From positions 1-64,000 of the forward strand of contig DASZME010000015.1 in assembly GCA_035551995.1 (NCBI GenBank): 64,000 nucleotides of DNA. The letters run 5' to 3'. Below, one piece after another: positions 55,623 to 64,000 of the stretch. A model generated the notes under the pieces. The model worked only from the letters and a program-made list of their open reading frames with translations, searched no databases and was not told the origin of the DNA. Position numbers and translations under genes: made by a program. Origin of the DNA: RYN-428 sp035551995. GTDB taxonomy: Bacteria > Planctomycetota > Phycisphaerae > Tepidisphaerales > Tepidisphaeraceae. Every line of letters begins with the position of its first letter. The stretch's first letter is position 1.

Positions 55623-58619
55623 TCACAGTCTGTGATAATGATCGAATTGGCTTTCGTTCGTCCATCTCCGGTGGCTCGGATACATCGTAAGCACACGTAG
55701 AAATTCCGTTTCAGCTTGCGGTTTCGCGTCCCATACATATGCCTGCGTCGCGGCCACGCCGAAGATTCGGCATCGGGCGGCATCGAGCTTATCCTTCAAG
55801 TCCCAGCGCAACGCCTCTTCGCCCGCGAAATCCGACCATTGCTCGACAACGCGAAGACGAATCGCCCGCGTCTGAATCTCCTTGCCGAAATCGACGTATC
55901 CGTCCATGTACCGGCACATGTCGCTGGTCTTGCCGATGTAATGGGTACGGCGTCGCTGGAGGTAGGTCTTGACGCGCGTCCATCCAGTGTTTGACGTAAT
56001 ATCGATATCGCCGGCGGCGCCGCCGGTATAGACGTCGATCTCCGTGCGGGCGCCGTCGATTTCCTTGAACGCCAATCCGCGGAACGCTTGCGGCGTCTTC
56101 CATTCCAATTCATAGATGCCAGGATCGACGTCGCTTAACGGCTTGTCGCGCCGCGCATCCCATTCGCCGGCCTTGTCGACGACGCCGGAGTTTACATGCA
56201 CCGCCGCGGCCGGCGCGACGTTTTCAAAACGCCGCCCGATCATCTTTAAGCCTTCGAGTTGGCCGGCCCAGTTGGATTCGATCAAGCCGGTGTCGTCGTT
56301 TTTGTCGGATTTAAATTCGATTTTGGCGCCGAGGGGTTGACGGCTGTATTCGGCGGAGTCGTCGGTTTCGTTGAGCGGGTCTTCGTCGCCCCGAATAAAA
56401 GAGACGCGCAATGCGCGCGTCAGGCAGTTTTTGGGCGCGGTGGCGGCGTCCCAATTTGCGGTCGGCTGTGTTTCAAAGGATTGCCATTGCCGGGGATCAC
56501 CGGCGTTGGGCGGATAGGGCGCGTCGGGTTTCAGCACGCTCAATTTAATGTGCACGTCCGGATTCATCGGCCGGGGCAAAACCACCGTTCCGATCGCCAC
56601 CGGCTTGCGGAACGTCATCATCACATGATGCCGGGGCGATCTGCCCGGCATCGATTCGATATATTCCAGAAACTTCGATCGCGGCGGGAGCGGCGCCATG
56701 CGGAAAAGCCCCATGAAGTCCGCCCGCGGATCGGGAACGTCTTCGTTGGCGAACCGCTCCTTTCGCTTGACCGCATAACGCGGGTAACAGTTGTCCAGAT
56801 CGGCGTCGGCCTGAGCCGCCGGCGACGCCAGCCAATCCGTCGGCGCGCTGACCGACACATACACCTTATTGTCAAACGCCGCCGCCCATTGCGAAGCGCG
56901 CTTTCGGCTTGCGGTCTGGCGGAACTGGGCGAGTTCGCGAAATTGATGCGTGGCGATATCGACGGCAAAGAGCCGATCGGTCAGCACGTCCACCTTCGTT
57001 TCATCCGGCAGGGAATTGTTGAAGCACATCGTAAAGACGGTCTTCCCGTCGGCGGCCATGATGTACGACCCCGCCCACGCGGCAAAGGAATTGATCGCCC
57101 AAAGCTTCTTGCCCCTGAGATCGCACGCCATGAAACAGACGCCGCTCTCGCAGACCGGCGAGCCAAGAAAAACCGTGTCGCCGCTGACGGCGCCGGCGCG
57201 GGGCGACGACTCGTCGGCCATCCATCCGCCAGGACCGCTCATCCCGGTGAGCCATGGGGCGTTTTCCGGCGAGTTTTCATGGACGTTGGGATAGCAGGTC
57301 ATCTCATATTTCAGGCCCAACGGCGGCGCCGCCAGCGCCTTCCACTCGTACACGCCGGGCGGCGCCATGTTCCCCAGTTCGTCCTTGAGGTCCCATCCCG
57401 CGACGTGCTTGCCCCTGGTCATTTTCTCGCGCGCGAACAAATTTCGCACGCGATGCCCATCGGATCCGTTGACCACCATTGTCGCAAGGCCGTCAAAATC
57501 GAACGCGTAAGGAATGCCGATCGGCGGCAAAGTCGCTTGGGCCCCGGTATTTTCCGAACGCGGAATCGGCTGGTCTTTCAAGTCCGTCAGAACGTGAAGC
57601 CCCAGCAGGCGCGCGATCGGCCCATCGGCCGTCGCCAGAATATTGATCCGAATTCCTCGCGTCGTCACCAGCCGGGAGAATTGGATCATCCGGCCATAGC
57701 CGGCAATCTTGCGGCTATCGCGGATGGTCTTCCAATCCATCTCCGTTCCGGCGCGCGGGCTCAGCGAATCGGGGCCGACGTAATATTCGACATCCAGATC
57801 GGTGAAGTTATCCGACATCCAAAGGGCGCCGACCGTTTGCGGCTGGCGCCAGGTCAACATCACCCAGCTCGGCGCGAAATCGGAAATCGGCGGCCGATGC
57901 AGCAAGCCCTTTGAATCCGTCCCGTTATTTTGCCAGTAGGGCGATTCGCCGCTGGTGATGTGAGCGGTGAGGTAATAGCCGGGCGCGGCGCCGGAATGAA
58001 AGGCAACATATTCGCTCTCGGCGAACGCCGATGCCGACGGCGTCAAATTGTACAGGCGACTCTTCATCACCCGCAGCCCGGCCAGCCGCGATCCCCATTG
58101 AGGCGCGGGGTCGGTGAAGAGTAGCGCCTGCGTGAGGGTTCCCGGCGCCAGGGTCGCCACCGCCCCGCCGGATTGATGCGGAGGAACGTCGATGGCAAGC
58201 CAATCCGTCGGATTGATCGACTTGACGGGGAGCCCTACGCCGGGCTTCAAAACGCGCAACGTCGTTACCGACCCGGCAAACTCCACCGTCCCGGCCGCGA
58301 CCGGCTGCTTGAAAACCAGCAAATATTGTACAGGCGTGGTATCGGCGTCGGATAGTGGCTTGGGCGCCAGCCAACCATGATTGAATGGGGCGGTGGCGTT
58401 CAACACGTCCAGCAGAAATTCCGCCGCCGCCGGCGTTGATATCGCCCCGCGAATCACACGACAATTTGCGACGTCAACGTCGTTCATCGTCACGGCCGGC
58501 GTAGCGATTTCGTCAATCGGCGCGGATATGGCGTCGCTTGCGAATCCTGGCGCGACGATGGTGAAAACAAGAGCGGCGAGGAGGCCGGTCAACGATTCAA
58601 TATTCCGCCGCCATGTCAT
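55623..58619 (-). CDS. Large secreted multidomain protein of unknown function
   Basis: The protein has 998 residues with an N-terminal signal peptide ending GFASD. Several beta-sandwich modules resemble F5/8-type (discoidin) domains, for example MIQFSRLVTTRGIRINIL. A middle part (about 370-660) starts with a FlgD-like segment (GKHVAGWDLKDELGN..PPGVYEWKA) and continues with propeller-like strands (GKKLWAINSF, DNKVYVSVS). Planctomycetes carry many such proteins, thought to act on polysaccharides outside the cytoplasm. No catalytic motif is visible. Confidence 0.6.
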   Translation of the reverse strand: MTWRRNIESLTGLLAALVFTIVAPGFASDAISAPIDEIATPAVTMNDVDVANCRVIRGAISTPAAAEFLLDVLNATAPFNHGWLAPKPLSDADTTPVQYLLVFKQPVAAGTVEFAGSVTTLRVLKPGVGLPVKSINPTDWLAIDVPPHQSGGAVATLAPGTLTQALLFTDPAPQWGSRLAGLRVMKSRLYNLTPSASAFAESEYVAFHSGAAPGYYLTAHITSGESPYWQNNGTDSKGLLHRPPISDFAPSWVMLTWRQPQTVGALWMSDNFTDLDVEYYVGPDSLSPRAGTEMDWKTIRDSRKIAGYGRMIQFSRLVTTRGIRINILATADGPIARLLGLHVLTDLKDQPIPRSENTGAQATLPPIGIPYAFDFDGLATMVVNGSDGHRVRNLFAREKMTRGKHVAGWDLKDELGNMAPPGVYEWKALAAPPLGLKYEMTCYPNVHENSPENAPWLTGMSGPGGWMADESSPRAGAVSGDTVFLGSPVCESGVCFMACDLRGKKLWAINSFAAWAGSYIMAADGKTVFTMCFNNSLPDETKVDVLTDRLFAVDIATHQFRELAQFRQTASRKRASQWAAAFDNKVYVSVSAPTDWLASPAAQADADLDNCYPRYAVKRKERFANEDVPDPRADFMGLFRMAPLPPRSKFLEYIESMPGRSPRHHVMMTFRKPVAIGTVVLPRPMNPDVHIKLSVLKPDAPYPPNAGDPRQWQSFETQPTANWDAATAPKNCLTRALRVSFIRGDEDPLNETDDSAEYSRQPLGAKIEFKSDKNDDTGLIESNWAGQLEGLKMIGRRFENVAPAAAVHVNSGVVDKAGEWDARRDKPLSDVDPGIYELEWKTPQAFRGLAFKEIDGARTEIDVYTGGAAGDIDITSNTGWTRVKTYLQRRRTHYIGKTSDMCRYMDGYVDFGKEIQTRAIRLRVVEQWSDFAGEEALRWDLKDKLDAARCRIFGVAATQAYVWDAKPQAETEFLRVLTMYPSHRRWTNESQFDHYHRL

Positions 58620-58854
58620 TGGGAACCTCGCTTGAGGTTGTTACCGATGACGGCGAAGCGCGTTTAGGTTCTGGTCGCCTGATTGAGTGTCAAGCGTCTC
58701 GAACGCCCGCGAGAGTCTTGACCTGCGAACGAGATTCACGACCACGGATACCGCGGATGGTCGTCACGGAAAAGGCGGATCAATCCATCGCCTCCTGTAT
58801 CATCCGTATTAGCCGCGGCGCCCGTGTGGTTGTGGTCACTAATCCTGTTCTCGT

Positions 58855-59688
58855 TCAGTTGGCGCGAAGTTGGCGTGGTTCTCCCATCTCCAGCGGTCCG
58901 AAACTCATAAGGCCGAGCCGTTGAAGAAGCACATACCAGACGAACAACGGATTATTTCGAAGATATCGTTTCCAAAGCCGGCGCGGCTCGGTGATAAGGC
59001 GGAAGAACCATTCCATGCCGATGCGCTGCATCCAGTGCGGCGCCTGCGATTTCAGGCCGGCGTGGAAATCAAACGCGGCTCCGACGCCGATCATGACCGG
59101 CGCGGCGATTCGTCCGATATGGGCCGACATCCAATGTTCCTGCTTAGGCGTGCTGAGTCCGACCCATACGATGTCGGCCTGCGATCGATCGATGGTCTCG
59201 ACGATCTGCCGATCTTCCTCGGCGGTCAGCTTGCGGAACGGCGGGCAGTAGGTCCCGGCGATCTGAAGGCGCGGAAACTGTTCGCGCAATTTCTCGGCCA
59301 GCAAGTCGGCCACCCCTTCGCCGCCGCCGTAGAAGAAATGCCTGGCGCCCCCCTTCACGCCGGTCGCGGCACAGACCGCCAACATCAGATCCGGACCGTA
59401 TACCCGTTGCACGTGCTTGTTGCCGGCCAGGCGATTCAGCCAGACCATCGGCATCCCGTCGGGCGTAACCATGCCGGCCGCGTTGTGGATTGCCTTGAGC
59501 GCCGGATCGCTTTGGCTTTCGATGACGCCATGCACGCCGGTCACGCAAACATAGTGCTTGCTGCGCCGCTCCACCCAGCGGGCGATGGTGGCCAGCGCGG
59601 AAGCCATGTTGACGGCGCTGATTCCGACGCCGAGCACATCGCATCGAGCCGGCGGAGCGTTAAGATTGGTGTTTACATTTCGTTCCAT
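58855..59688 (-). CDS. WecG/TagA/CpsF family glycosyltransferase (GT26)
   Basis: The 277-residue protein has the GT26 features: an N-terminal half with GVHGVIESQSDP and VTPDGMPMVWLNR, then HFFYGGGEGVADLLAEKL, WVGLSTPKQEHWM and GVGAAFDFHAG. The C-terminus MQRIGMEWFFRLITEPRRLWKRYL is also diagnostic. These enzymes add N-acetylmannosaminyl or related residues to undecaprenyl-linked intermediates. The UDP-ManNAc-type dehydrogenase at 15892 could supply a related donor, although the genes are 42 kb apart. Confidence 0.92.
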   Translation of the reverse strand: MERNVNTNLNAPPARCDVLGVGISAVNMASALATIARWVERRSKHYVCVTGVHGVIESQSDPALKAIHNAAGMVTPDGMPMVWLNRLAGNKHVQRVYGPDLMLAVCAATGVKGGARHFFYGGGEGVADLLAEKLREQFPRLQIAGTYCPPFRKLTAEEDRQIVETIDRSQADIVWVGLSTPKQEHWMSAHIGRIAAPVMIGVGAAFDFHAGLKSQAPHWMQRIGMEWFFRLITEPRRLWKRYLRNNPLFVWYVLLQRLGLMSFGPLEMGEPRQLRAN

Positions 59689-59850
59689 GCTCCATTATGC
59701 AAAACGATTTGGATCGAGGCGAACCGCCCGGCGGCAACCCGCGCTATAAAAACATTTGCGGACGTGTTTTCCATCTTCCCTAATCTGGCCAGACCGCGTT
59801 AACGTGAGCGTTGATCAGCGTTTTGATGGTGTTGTCACCGTGAGATTTTG

Positions 59851-62220
59851 ATGGAACGTCGCTCGATCGCGATTCACGGAACGGTGCAAGGCGTGGGCTT
59901 TCGCCCATTCGTCTACAATCTGGCGGCGGCGTTCGATCTCGGCGGCTTCGTCCGAAATTATACCGGCGGCGTCACGATCGAGGTCGAAGGTGAATCGCAG
60001 ACGCTGGATCAGTTTATCCGCGCGATCGTCAGTAACCCGCCGCCGCTGGCTCATATCGAGCGATGGTCCTGTGAACAGCAACCGCCAAAAGGAGATCGGC
60101 ATTTTCACATCGCGCACAGCGCGATCGAGCCCGACGCGCCGATTGTGATCGCCGCCGATTCCGCGACGTGCGAGTTGTGCCTGGCCGAATTATTGGACCC
60201 GCGCGACCGCCGCTATCGGTATCCATTCCTAAACTGCACAAACTGCGGCCCCCGCCTGTCGATCGTCACCGGCGCCCCATACGATCGTGAACAAACCACC
60301 ATGGCGTCTTTCGCGATGTGCCCCCTGTGCCGCGCGGAATACGAAGATCCGACCAATCGGCGATTCCACGCTCAACCCACCGCATGCGCCGTTTGCGGGC
60401 CGAGTCTTGTCGCGCTCGATGCCGGCGGACGGCGCATCGATACACCCGATCCACTGGCCCATTTCGTGGCGGCCGTTCGGGCGGGCAAAATCGGCGCGAT
60501 GAAGGGCCTTGGTGGTTATTGCCTGATCGCCGACGCCGGCGATTCACAAGCCGTCGCCCTCTTGCGGCAACGAAAGCATCGCGAGGAAAAGCCGCTGGCG
60601 ATCATGGTCCGCGACCTTGCCGCCTGTGAAGCGCTCTGCGAAATCGACGCCGCCGAGCGACGGCTGCTTCTTTCCTCGGCCCGGCCGATCGTGCTTCTGA
60701 AGAGACGGGCGGGAATGGCTGGGCTGTCCGATCAGATCGCGGGGGAAAATCCGTGTGTCGGCGTAATGCTCCCGTATACGCCGTTGCATCATCTGCTGCT
60801 CAACGACGTCAGTGGCGTTCCCCTCGTCATGACCAGCGGAAATCGCCGCGATGATCCGATCGCGTACGAAGAGGCCGAAGCGGTCGAAAAGCTCGCGGGA
60901 ATCGCCGACGTTTTCCTCGCGCATAATCGCCCGATCCACGTTCGCTGCGACGACTCGGTCGTTCGCGTGACCGGCGCACATGAATCGCCCATTCGGCGGT
61001 CGCGCGGATACGCGCCGCAGCCGATTCCGCTGCCGATGGAATGCCGATTTCCGATTCTCGCCGTGGGCGGTCAACTTAAAGCGACCTTCGCTCTTGCAAG
61101 CGATCGCCGGGCGATCGTCAGCCAGCACATGGGCGACCTGGATCATTTCGGGGCGTTCACCGCGTTTGAAAAAGACGTTGCGCTCTACGAGCGGCTTTTT
61201 TCGCTCCGGCCAAAACGGATCGCTCACGATCTGCATCCCGATTACGCCTCCACGCGATACGCCCGCCGGCGGCAATCCGAACAAGGCATCCAGACCGTCG
61301 GCGTTCAGCACCATCACGCCCACATGGCAAGCTGCATGGCCGAGCATAAGTTAAATGAGCCGGTCATCGGGGTCACGTTCGACGGAACCGGTTTCGGAAC
61401 GGACGGGAAAATCTGGGGCGGGGAATTTTTAGTCGGCGATTATCGCGGATTCAAACGTGCCGCCCATCTCCGTTATGTCGGTATGCCCGGCGGCGAAAGC
61501 GCGGTGCGCGAGCCGTGGCGCATGGCCGCCGCCCACCTGCTTGACGCCGCCGCAGCTTGCAACGCGTTCGAGCGGCGAATCGACGCGTCATCGTTGCGAA
61601 CTGTCCGCAGAATGGTCGAGCGACAATTCAATACGCCGTCCACTTCCAGCGCCGGCAGGTTGTTTGATGCGGTGGCGGCATTGATCGGCGTTCGAGATCG
61701 CGTGAGCTACGAAGGCCAGGCGGCGGTCGAACTGGAGTGGCTCGCGAACAAGGCCGCACCGAGTTCCGCCGGGCCTTATCTCGCGGACTTGCCGGATTCC
61801 CAAGCCGGGGGCTTCGCGGCCGGTTTCAAAACCGAAGACCGGACGAGGGCGTCCCTCCCCCCGGCGACGGCCGACGCCGAACCATGGTGGATCGTCGATA
61901 CGCGCCCGCTGATTCGGGCGGTCGCCCGCGACATCGACGCCGGGGTTGATTCGCGAACGATCGCCCAAAATTTTCATTCGACATTAAGTGGCACGATCGT
62001 CGATGTGTGCCGGAAGATTCGCCGAAGAACGGGGATAGCCAAAGTGGTTCTGAGCGGCGGCGTCTTTTTGAATGCGCTGCTTGCCGTCGAGACCGAAGAT
62101 TCGCTCGGCGCCGAGGGTTTCGATGTATATCGACACCGCCTTGTTCCGCCGGGCGACGGCGGATTGAGCTTGGGCCAGGCGGCCATCGCGGCGAGTTTAC
62201 CGGCGTCGCCAAACGCTTAG
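59851..62220 (+). CDS. hypF: [NiFe]-hydrogenase maturation carbamoyltransferase HypF
   Basis: The protein has 789 residues from the ATG at 59851. The acylphosphatase domain has GTVQGVGFRPFVYN. Two zinc fingers have Cys107/110/129/132 and Cys157/160/179/182. The YrdC-like domain follows (GAMKGLGGYCLIAD, KPLAIMVRDL). The Kae1-like domain has VQHHHAHMASCMAEH, GVTFDGTGFGTDG and VLSGGVFLNALL. HypF makes a thiocarbamate from carbamoyl phosphate on HypE, the source of the cyanide ligands of the NiFe centre. It begins the hyp operon; the next gene starts 22 bases on. Confidence 0.97.
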   Translation: MERRSIAIHGTVQGVGFRPFVYNLAAAFDLGGFVRNYTGGVTIEVEGESQTLDQFIRAIVSNPPPLAHIERWSCEQQPPKGDRHFHIAHSAIEPDAPIVIAADSATCELCLAELLDPRDRRYRYPFLNCTNCGPRLSIVTGAPYDREQTTMASFAMCPLCRAEYEDPTNRRFHAQPTACAVCGPSLVALDAGGRRIDTPDPLAHFVAAVRAGKIGAMKGLGGYCLIADAGDSQAVALLRQRKHREEKPLAIMVRDLAACEALCEIDAAERRLLLSSARPIVLLKRRAGMAGLSDQIAGENPCVGVMLPYTPLHHLLLNDVSGVPLVMTSGNRRDDPIAYEEAEAVEKLAGIADVFLAHNRPIHVRCDDSVVRVTGAHESPIRRSRGYAPQPIPLPMECRFPILAVGGQLKATFALASDRRAIVSQHMGDLDHFGAFTAFEKDVALYERLFSLRPKRIAHDLHPDYASTRYARRRQSEQGIQTVGVQHHHAHMASCMAEHKLNEPVIGVTFDGTGFGTDGKIWGGEFLVGDYRGFKRAAHLRYVGMPGGESAVREPWRMAAAHLLDAAAACNAFERRIDASSLRTVRRMVERQFNTPSTSSAGRLFDAVAALIGVRDRVSYEGQAAVELEWLANKAAPSSAGPYLADLPDSQAGGFAAGFKTEDRTRASLPPATADAEPWWIVDTRPLIRAVARDIDAGVDSRTIAQNFHSTLSGTIVDVCRKIRRRTGIAKVVLSGGVFLNALLAVETEDSLGAEGFDVYRHRLVPPGDGGLSLGQAAIAASLPASPNA

Positions 62221-62242
62221 TCGTGGACAAAAGGAGTCTCGA

Positions 62243-62509
62243 ATGTGCCTGGGTATTCCGGGAAAAGTCGTCAAGACGTACCGCGAGCACGATGTGCTTA
62301 TGGGCAAGGTCGATTTCAGCGGCGTGCTGAAACAGGTCTGCCTTGAGCATGTGCCGGACGTTCAGCTTGGCCAATACGTGCTTGTCCACGTTGGGTTTGC
62401 CCTGTCGAAAATCGACGAGGATGAGGCCGAGAAAGTCTTTGAGTTTCTGCGGGGGATGGATCAGTTGGACGAGTTGGAGGTTCCGTCGCCGGACGTCGGT
62501 CCCCCTTAG
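62243..62509 (+). CDS. hypC: Hydrogenase maturation chaperone HypC
   Basis: The 88-residue protein starts MCLGIPGKV; Cys2 is the essential ligand that holds the Fe(CN)2CO group while HypC shuttles between HypD and the large subunit. AAGGAG lies six bases before the ATG. Length and C-terminus match the family. Confidence 0.97.
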   Translation: MCLGIPGKVVKTYREHDVLMGKVDFSGVLKQVCLEHVPDVQLGQYVLVHVGFALSKIDEDEAEKVFEFLRGMDQLDELEVPSPDVGPP

Positions 62510-62582
62510 CGCGGGGCGCTTATTTTCATGACGTCGCCCTTGCCGGAGATGTCTTTCATTTGAGAACAACGAGGACCGACCA

Positions 62583-63749
62583 ATGAAATACCTCGACGAA
62601 TACCGCGATCAGGACGCCGCCCAAAAACTCGCGGCGGCGATCGCACAAACCGCCACCCGGCCATGGGTGATTATGGAAGTTTGCGGCGGGCAAACCCATA
62701 CCATCGTCAAGTACGGCATCGACGCCATCCTTCCGCCGGACATCGAACTCGTTCACGGTCCCGGCTGCCCGGTCTGCGTGACGTGCCTGGAGATGATCGA
62801 CCGCGCGCACGCGATCGCTTCGCGCCCGGACGTCATTTTTTGCTCCTTCGGCGACATGCTCCGCGTTCCCGGCTCGCATGGCGACCTGCTGCAGGTCAAA
62901 TCGCGGGGCGGGGACGTCCGGATCGTCTATTCGCCGCTGGACGCGGTGAATCTCGCCGCCGCCAATCCCACGAAAAAGGTCGTCTTCTTCGCCATCGGGT
63001 TCGAGACGACGGCGCCGCCCAATGCGATGGCCGTCTGGCTCGCGAAGAAGCGAAAGTTGACTAATTTCAGCGTGCTGGTTTCGCACGTGCTTGTGCCGCC
63101 TTCGATGACCGCGATCCTTCAGTCGCCGGGGAACCGGGTGCAGGCTTTCCTTGGGCCCGGCCACGTCTGCACGGTAATGGGCAATTCCGAATACGAGCCG
63201 ATCGCGCGACATTACGGTGTGCCGATCGTCGTCACCGGTTTTGAGCCGCTCGACATGCTCGAAGGAATTTTGTGGACGGTCCGCCAGCTCGAGGCGGGCG
63301 AAGCGAAGGTCGAAAATCAATATAGCCGGGCCGTGCGGGACGACGGAAATCTTGCGTCCAGAAAATTGATCGAAGACGTCTTTGAGATTTGCGACCGCAA
63401 ATGGCGCGGCGTCGGGCTGATTCCCAAGAGCGGCTTCAAGCTGCGCTACGAATACCGCGACCACGACGCCGAACGGATCTTTGAAGTCAGCGACATCGAA
63501 ACGCACGAATCGAGCGAGTGCATCAGCGGCACGATTCTGCGCGGCCTGAAAAAGCCGCACGATTGCCCGGCTTTCGGCAAGACCTGCACGCCGCAAACGC
63601 CGCTCGGCGCCACGATGGTTTCGGCCGAAGGCGCCTGCGCCGCATATTACGCGTATGGACGGCATCTTACTTTGACTTCGGAGGTGCGAATCAGGAAATC
63701 CAAATCCGACGGCGCGACGACCGATCGTCACGTCACGGTCGGTTCTTAG
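62583..63749 (+). CDS. hypD: Hydrogenase maturation iron-sulfur protein HypD
   Basis: The protein has 388 residues. MEVCGGQTHTI (Cys34) and HGPGCPVCVTCLE (Cys62, Cys65, Cys68) are the conserved HypD blocks, and later cysteines in FGKTCTPQTPLGATMVSAEG include [4Fe-4S] ligands. HypD is the platform on which HypC and HypE assemble the Fe(CN)2CO unit. GAGGA stands seven bases before the ATG. No hydrogenase structural gene is in the window. Confidence 0.97.
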   Translation: MKYLDEYRDQDAAQKLAAAIAQTATRPWVIMEVCGGQTHTIVKYGIDAILPPDIELVHGPGCPVCVTCLEMIDRAHAIASRPDVIFCSFGDMLRVPGSHGDLLQVKSRGGDVRIVYSPLDAVNLAAANPTKKVVFFAIGFETTAPPNAMAVWLAKKRKLTNFSVLVSHVLVPPSMTAILQSPGNRVQAFLGPGHVCTVMGNSEYEPIARHYGVPIVVTGFEPLDMLEGILWTVRQLEAGEAKVENQYSRAVRDDGNLASRKLIEDVFEICDRKWRGVGLIPKSGFKLRYEYRDHDAERIFEVSDIETHESSECISGTILRGLKKPHDCPAFGKTCTPQTPLGATMVSAEGACAAYYAYGRHLTLTSEVRIRKSKSDGATTDRHVTVGS

Positions 63750-63780
63750 GGCATTTCGAGTTGGTGGCGCGCGTTCCGCA

Positions 63781-63840
63781 GACACGCCCCGCAAGCGGGG
63801 CCGCTAGACGGAGAAACGCCGCCTCAATATGAGAAATGCC
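63781..63840. repeat. Dispersed intergenic repeat, copy B
   Basis: GCCCCGC/GCGGGGC (63786-63792 with 63795-63801) is followed by GGAGAAACGCCGCC and ATGAGAAATGC. This parallels copy A at 51997-52055. It separates hypD from the next gene. Confidence 0.45.
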
Positions 63841-63876
63841 GGAACTACTTCATCCCTTCCATTTCCGGAGCACGCA

Positions 63877-64000
63877 TTGACAGCCGCATCAGACACATTC
63901 CCCCCGCCGTCGCGTCCTCATTTCGCTCCCGGCGAATTGGCGAAAAAGGTTCTGCGCCAAACGCGCGAAGTCGTCGCGGTGAAGGAGAAATTCTTTTCCG
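63877..64000 (+). CDS. N-terminus of next hyp-operon gene (cut by right edge)
   Basis: GGAG (63867-63870) lies six bases before a TTG at 63877, and the frame stays open to the window end (41 codons). The visible residues are an unstructured Pro/Ser lead and then a helix ELAKKVLRQTREVVAVKEKFF. That helix would fit the start of an SIS-domain sugar-phosphate isomerase, sometimes found in hyp operons, but too little is visible to assign it. hypE, hypA or hypB are expected further right. Confidence 0.5.
   Translation, partial: MTAASDTFPPPSRPHFAPGELAKKVLRQTREVVAVKEKFFS

Noticed and set aside
56259..57914. 551-residue plus-strand ORF
   Set aside because: Antisense to the 998-residue secreted protein; it has no signal, motif or ribosome-binding site.

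Overview
The window looks like chromosomal DNA of a GC-rich planctomycete, probably of the Phycisphaerae. This is inferred from gene content: a planctomycete-style Gfo/Idh/MocA oxidoreductase, an ECF sigma factor paired with a Ser/Thr kinase, many large secreted proteins of unknown function and frequent GTG/TTG starts. There is no rRNA, CRISPR array, prophage or intact insertion sequence. One tRNA (Gly, anticodon CCC) is present.

Layout. 0-9.8 kb holds housekeeping and miscellaneous genes: the end of a Gfo/Idh oxidoreductase, a cytochrome b562-like protein, clpX, a SHOCT protein, a GT-C glycosyltransferase, an amidohydrolase lipoprotein, recR, a hotdog-fold protein and a membrane protein. 9.85-12.25 kb holds a small membrane protein followed by a RegB/RegA-type redox two-component system. 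12.4-17.1 kb holds an orphan sugar-ABC permease and a four-gene surface-glycan set (GT2, methyltransferase, NDP-sugar epimerase, UDP-ManNAc-type dehydrogenase). 17.3-22.5 kb holds a 1511-residue CheB-CheR-PAS-histidine kinase-receiver protein that converges on a NarL-type regulator.

22.7-41.0 kb is the notable region: twelve genes, all on the minus strand and mostly overlapping or closely spaced. In transcription order they encode an ECF sigma factor, a Ser/Thr kinase, a Snf7/ESCRT-III-like coiled-coil protein, a Vps4-type AAA ATPase with an MIT-like N-terminus, a second Snf7-like protein with a MIM1-like tail, a zinc-ribbon SPFH protein, a caspase-like protease with a beta-propeller-like end, a zinc-ribbon protein, a transglutaminase-like protein, a zinc-ribbon FHA protein, a second SPFH-like protein and a second Ser/Thr kinase with zinc ribbons and membrane segments. 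My reading is a kinase-controlled bacterial membrane-remodelling system of ESCRT-III/Vps4 type, coupled to SPFH scaffolds and a caspase-like effector. The domain calls rest on motifs read by eye; the system-level function is inference.

41.3-59.7 kb holds a flavoprotein monooxygenase, the tRNA, several secreted lectin-like or carbohydrate-binding proteins, a BarA-like hybrid kinase, a decayed OprB-type porin, an iron-type ABC binding lipoprotein and a fused permease (no ATPase visible), two large secreted proteins and a WecG/TagA glycosyltransferase. 59.85 kb to the right edge is the start of a [NiFe]-hydrogenase maturation operon, hypF-hypC-hypD, followed by a truncated gene. Dispersed GC-rich hairpin repeats lie between genes, and two lie within the reading frames of genes.
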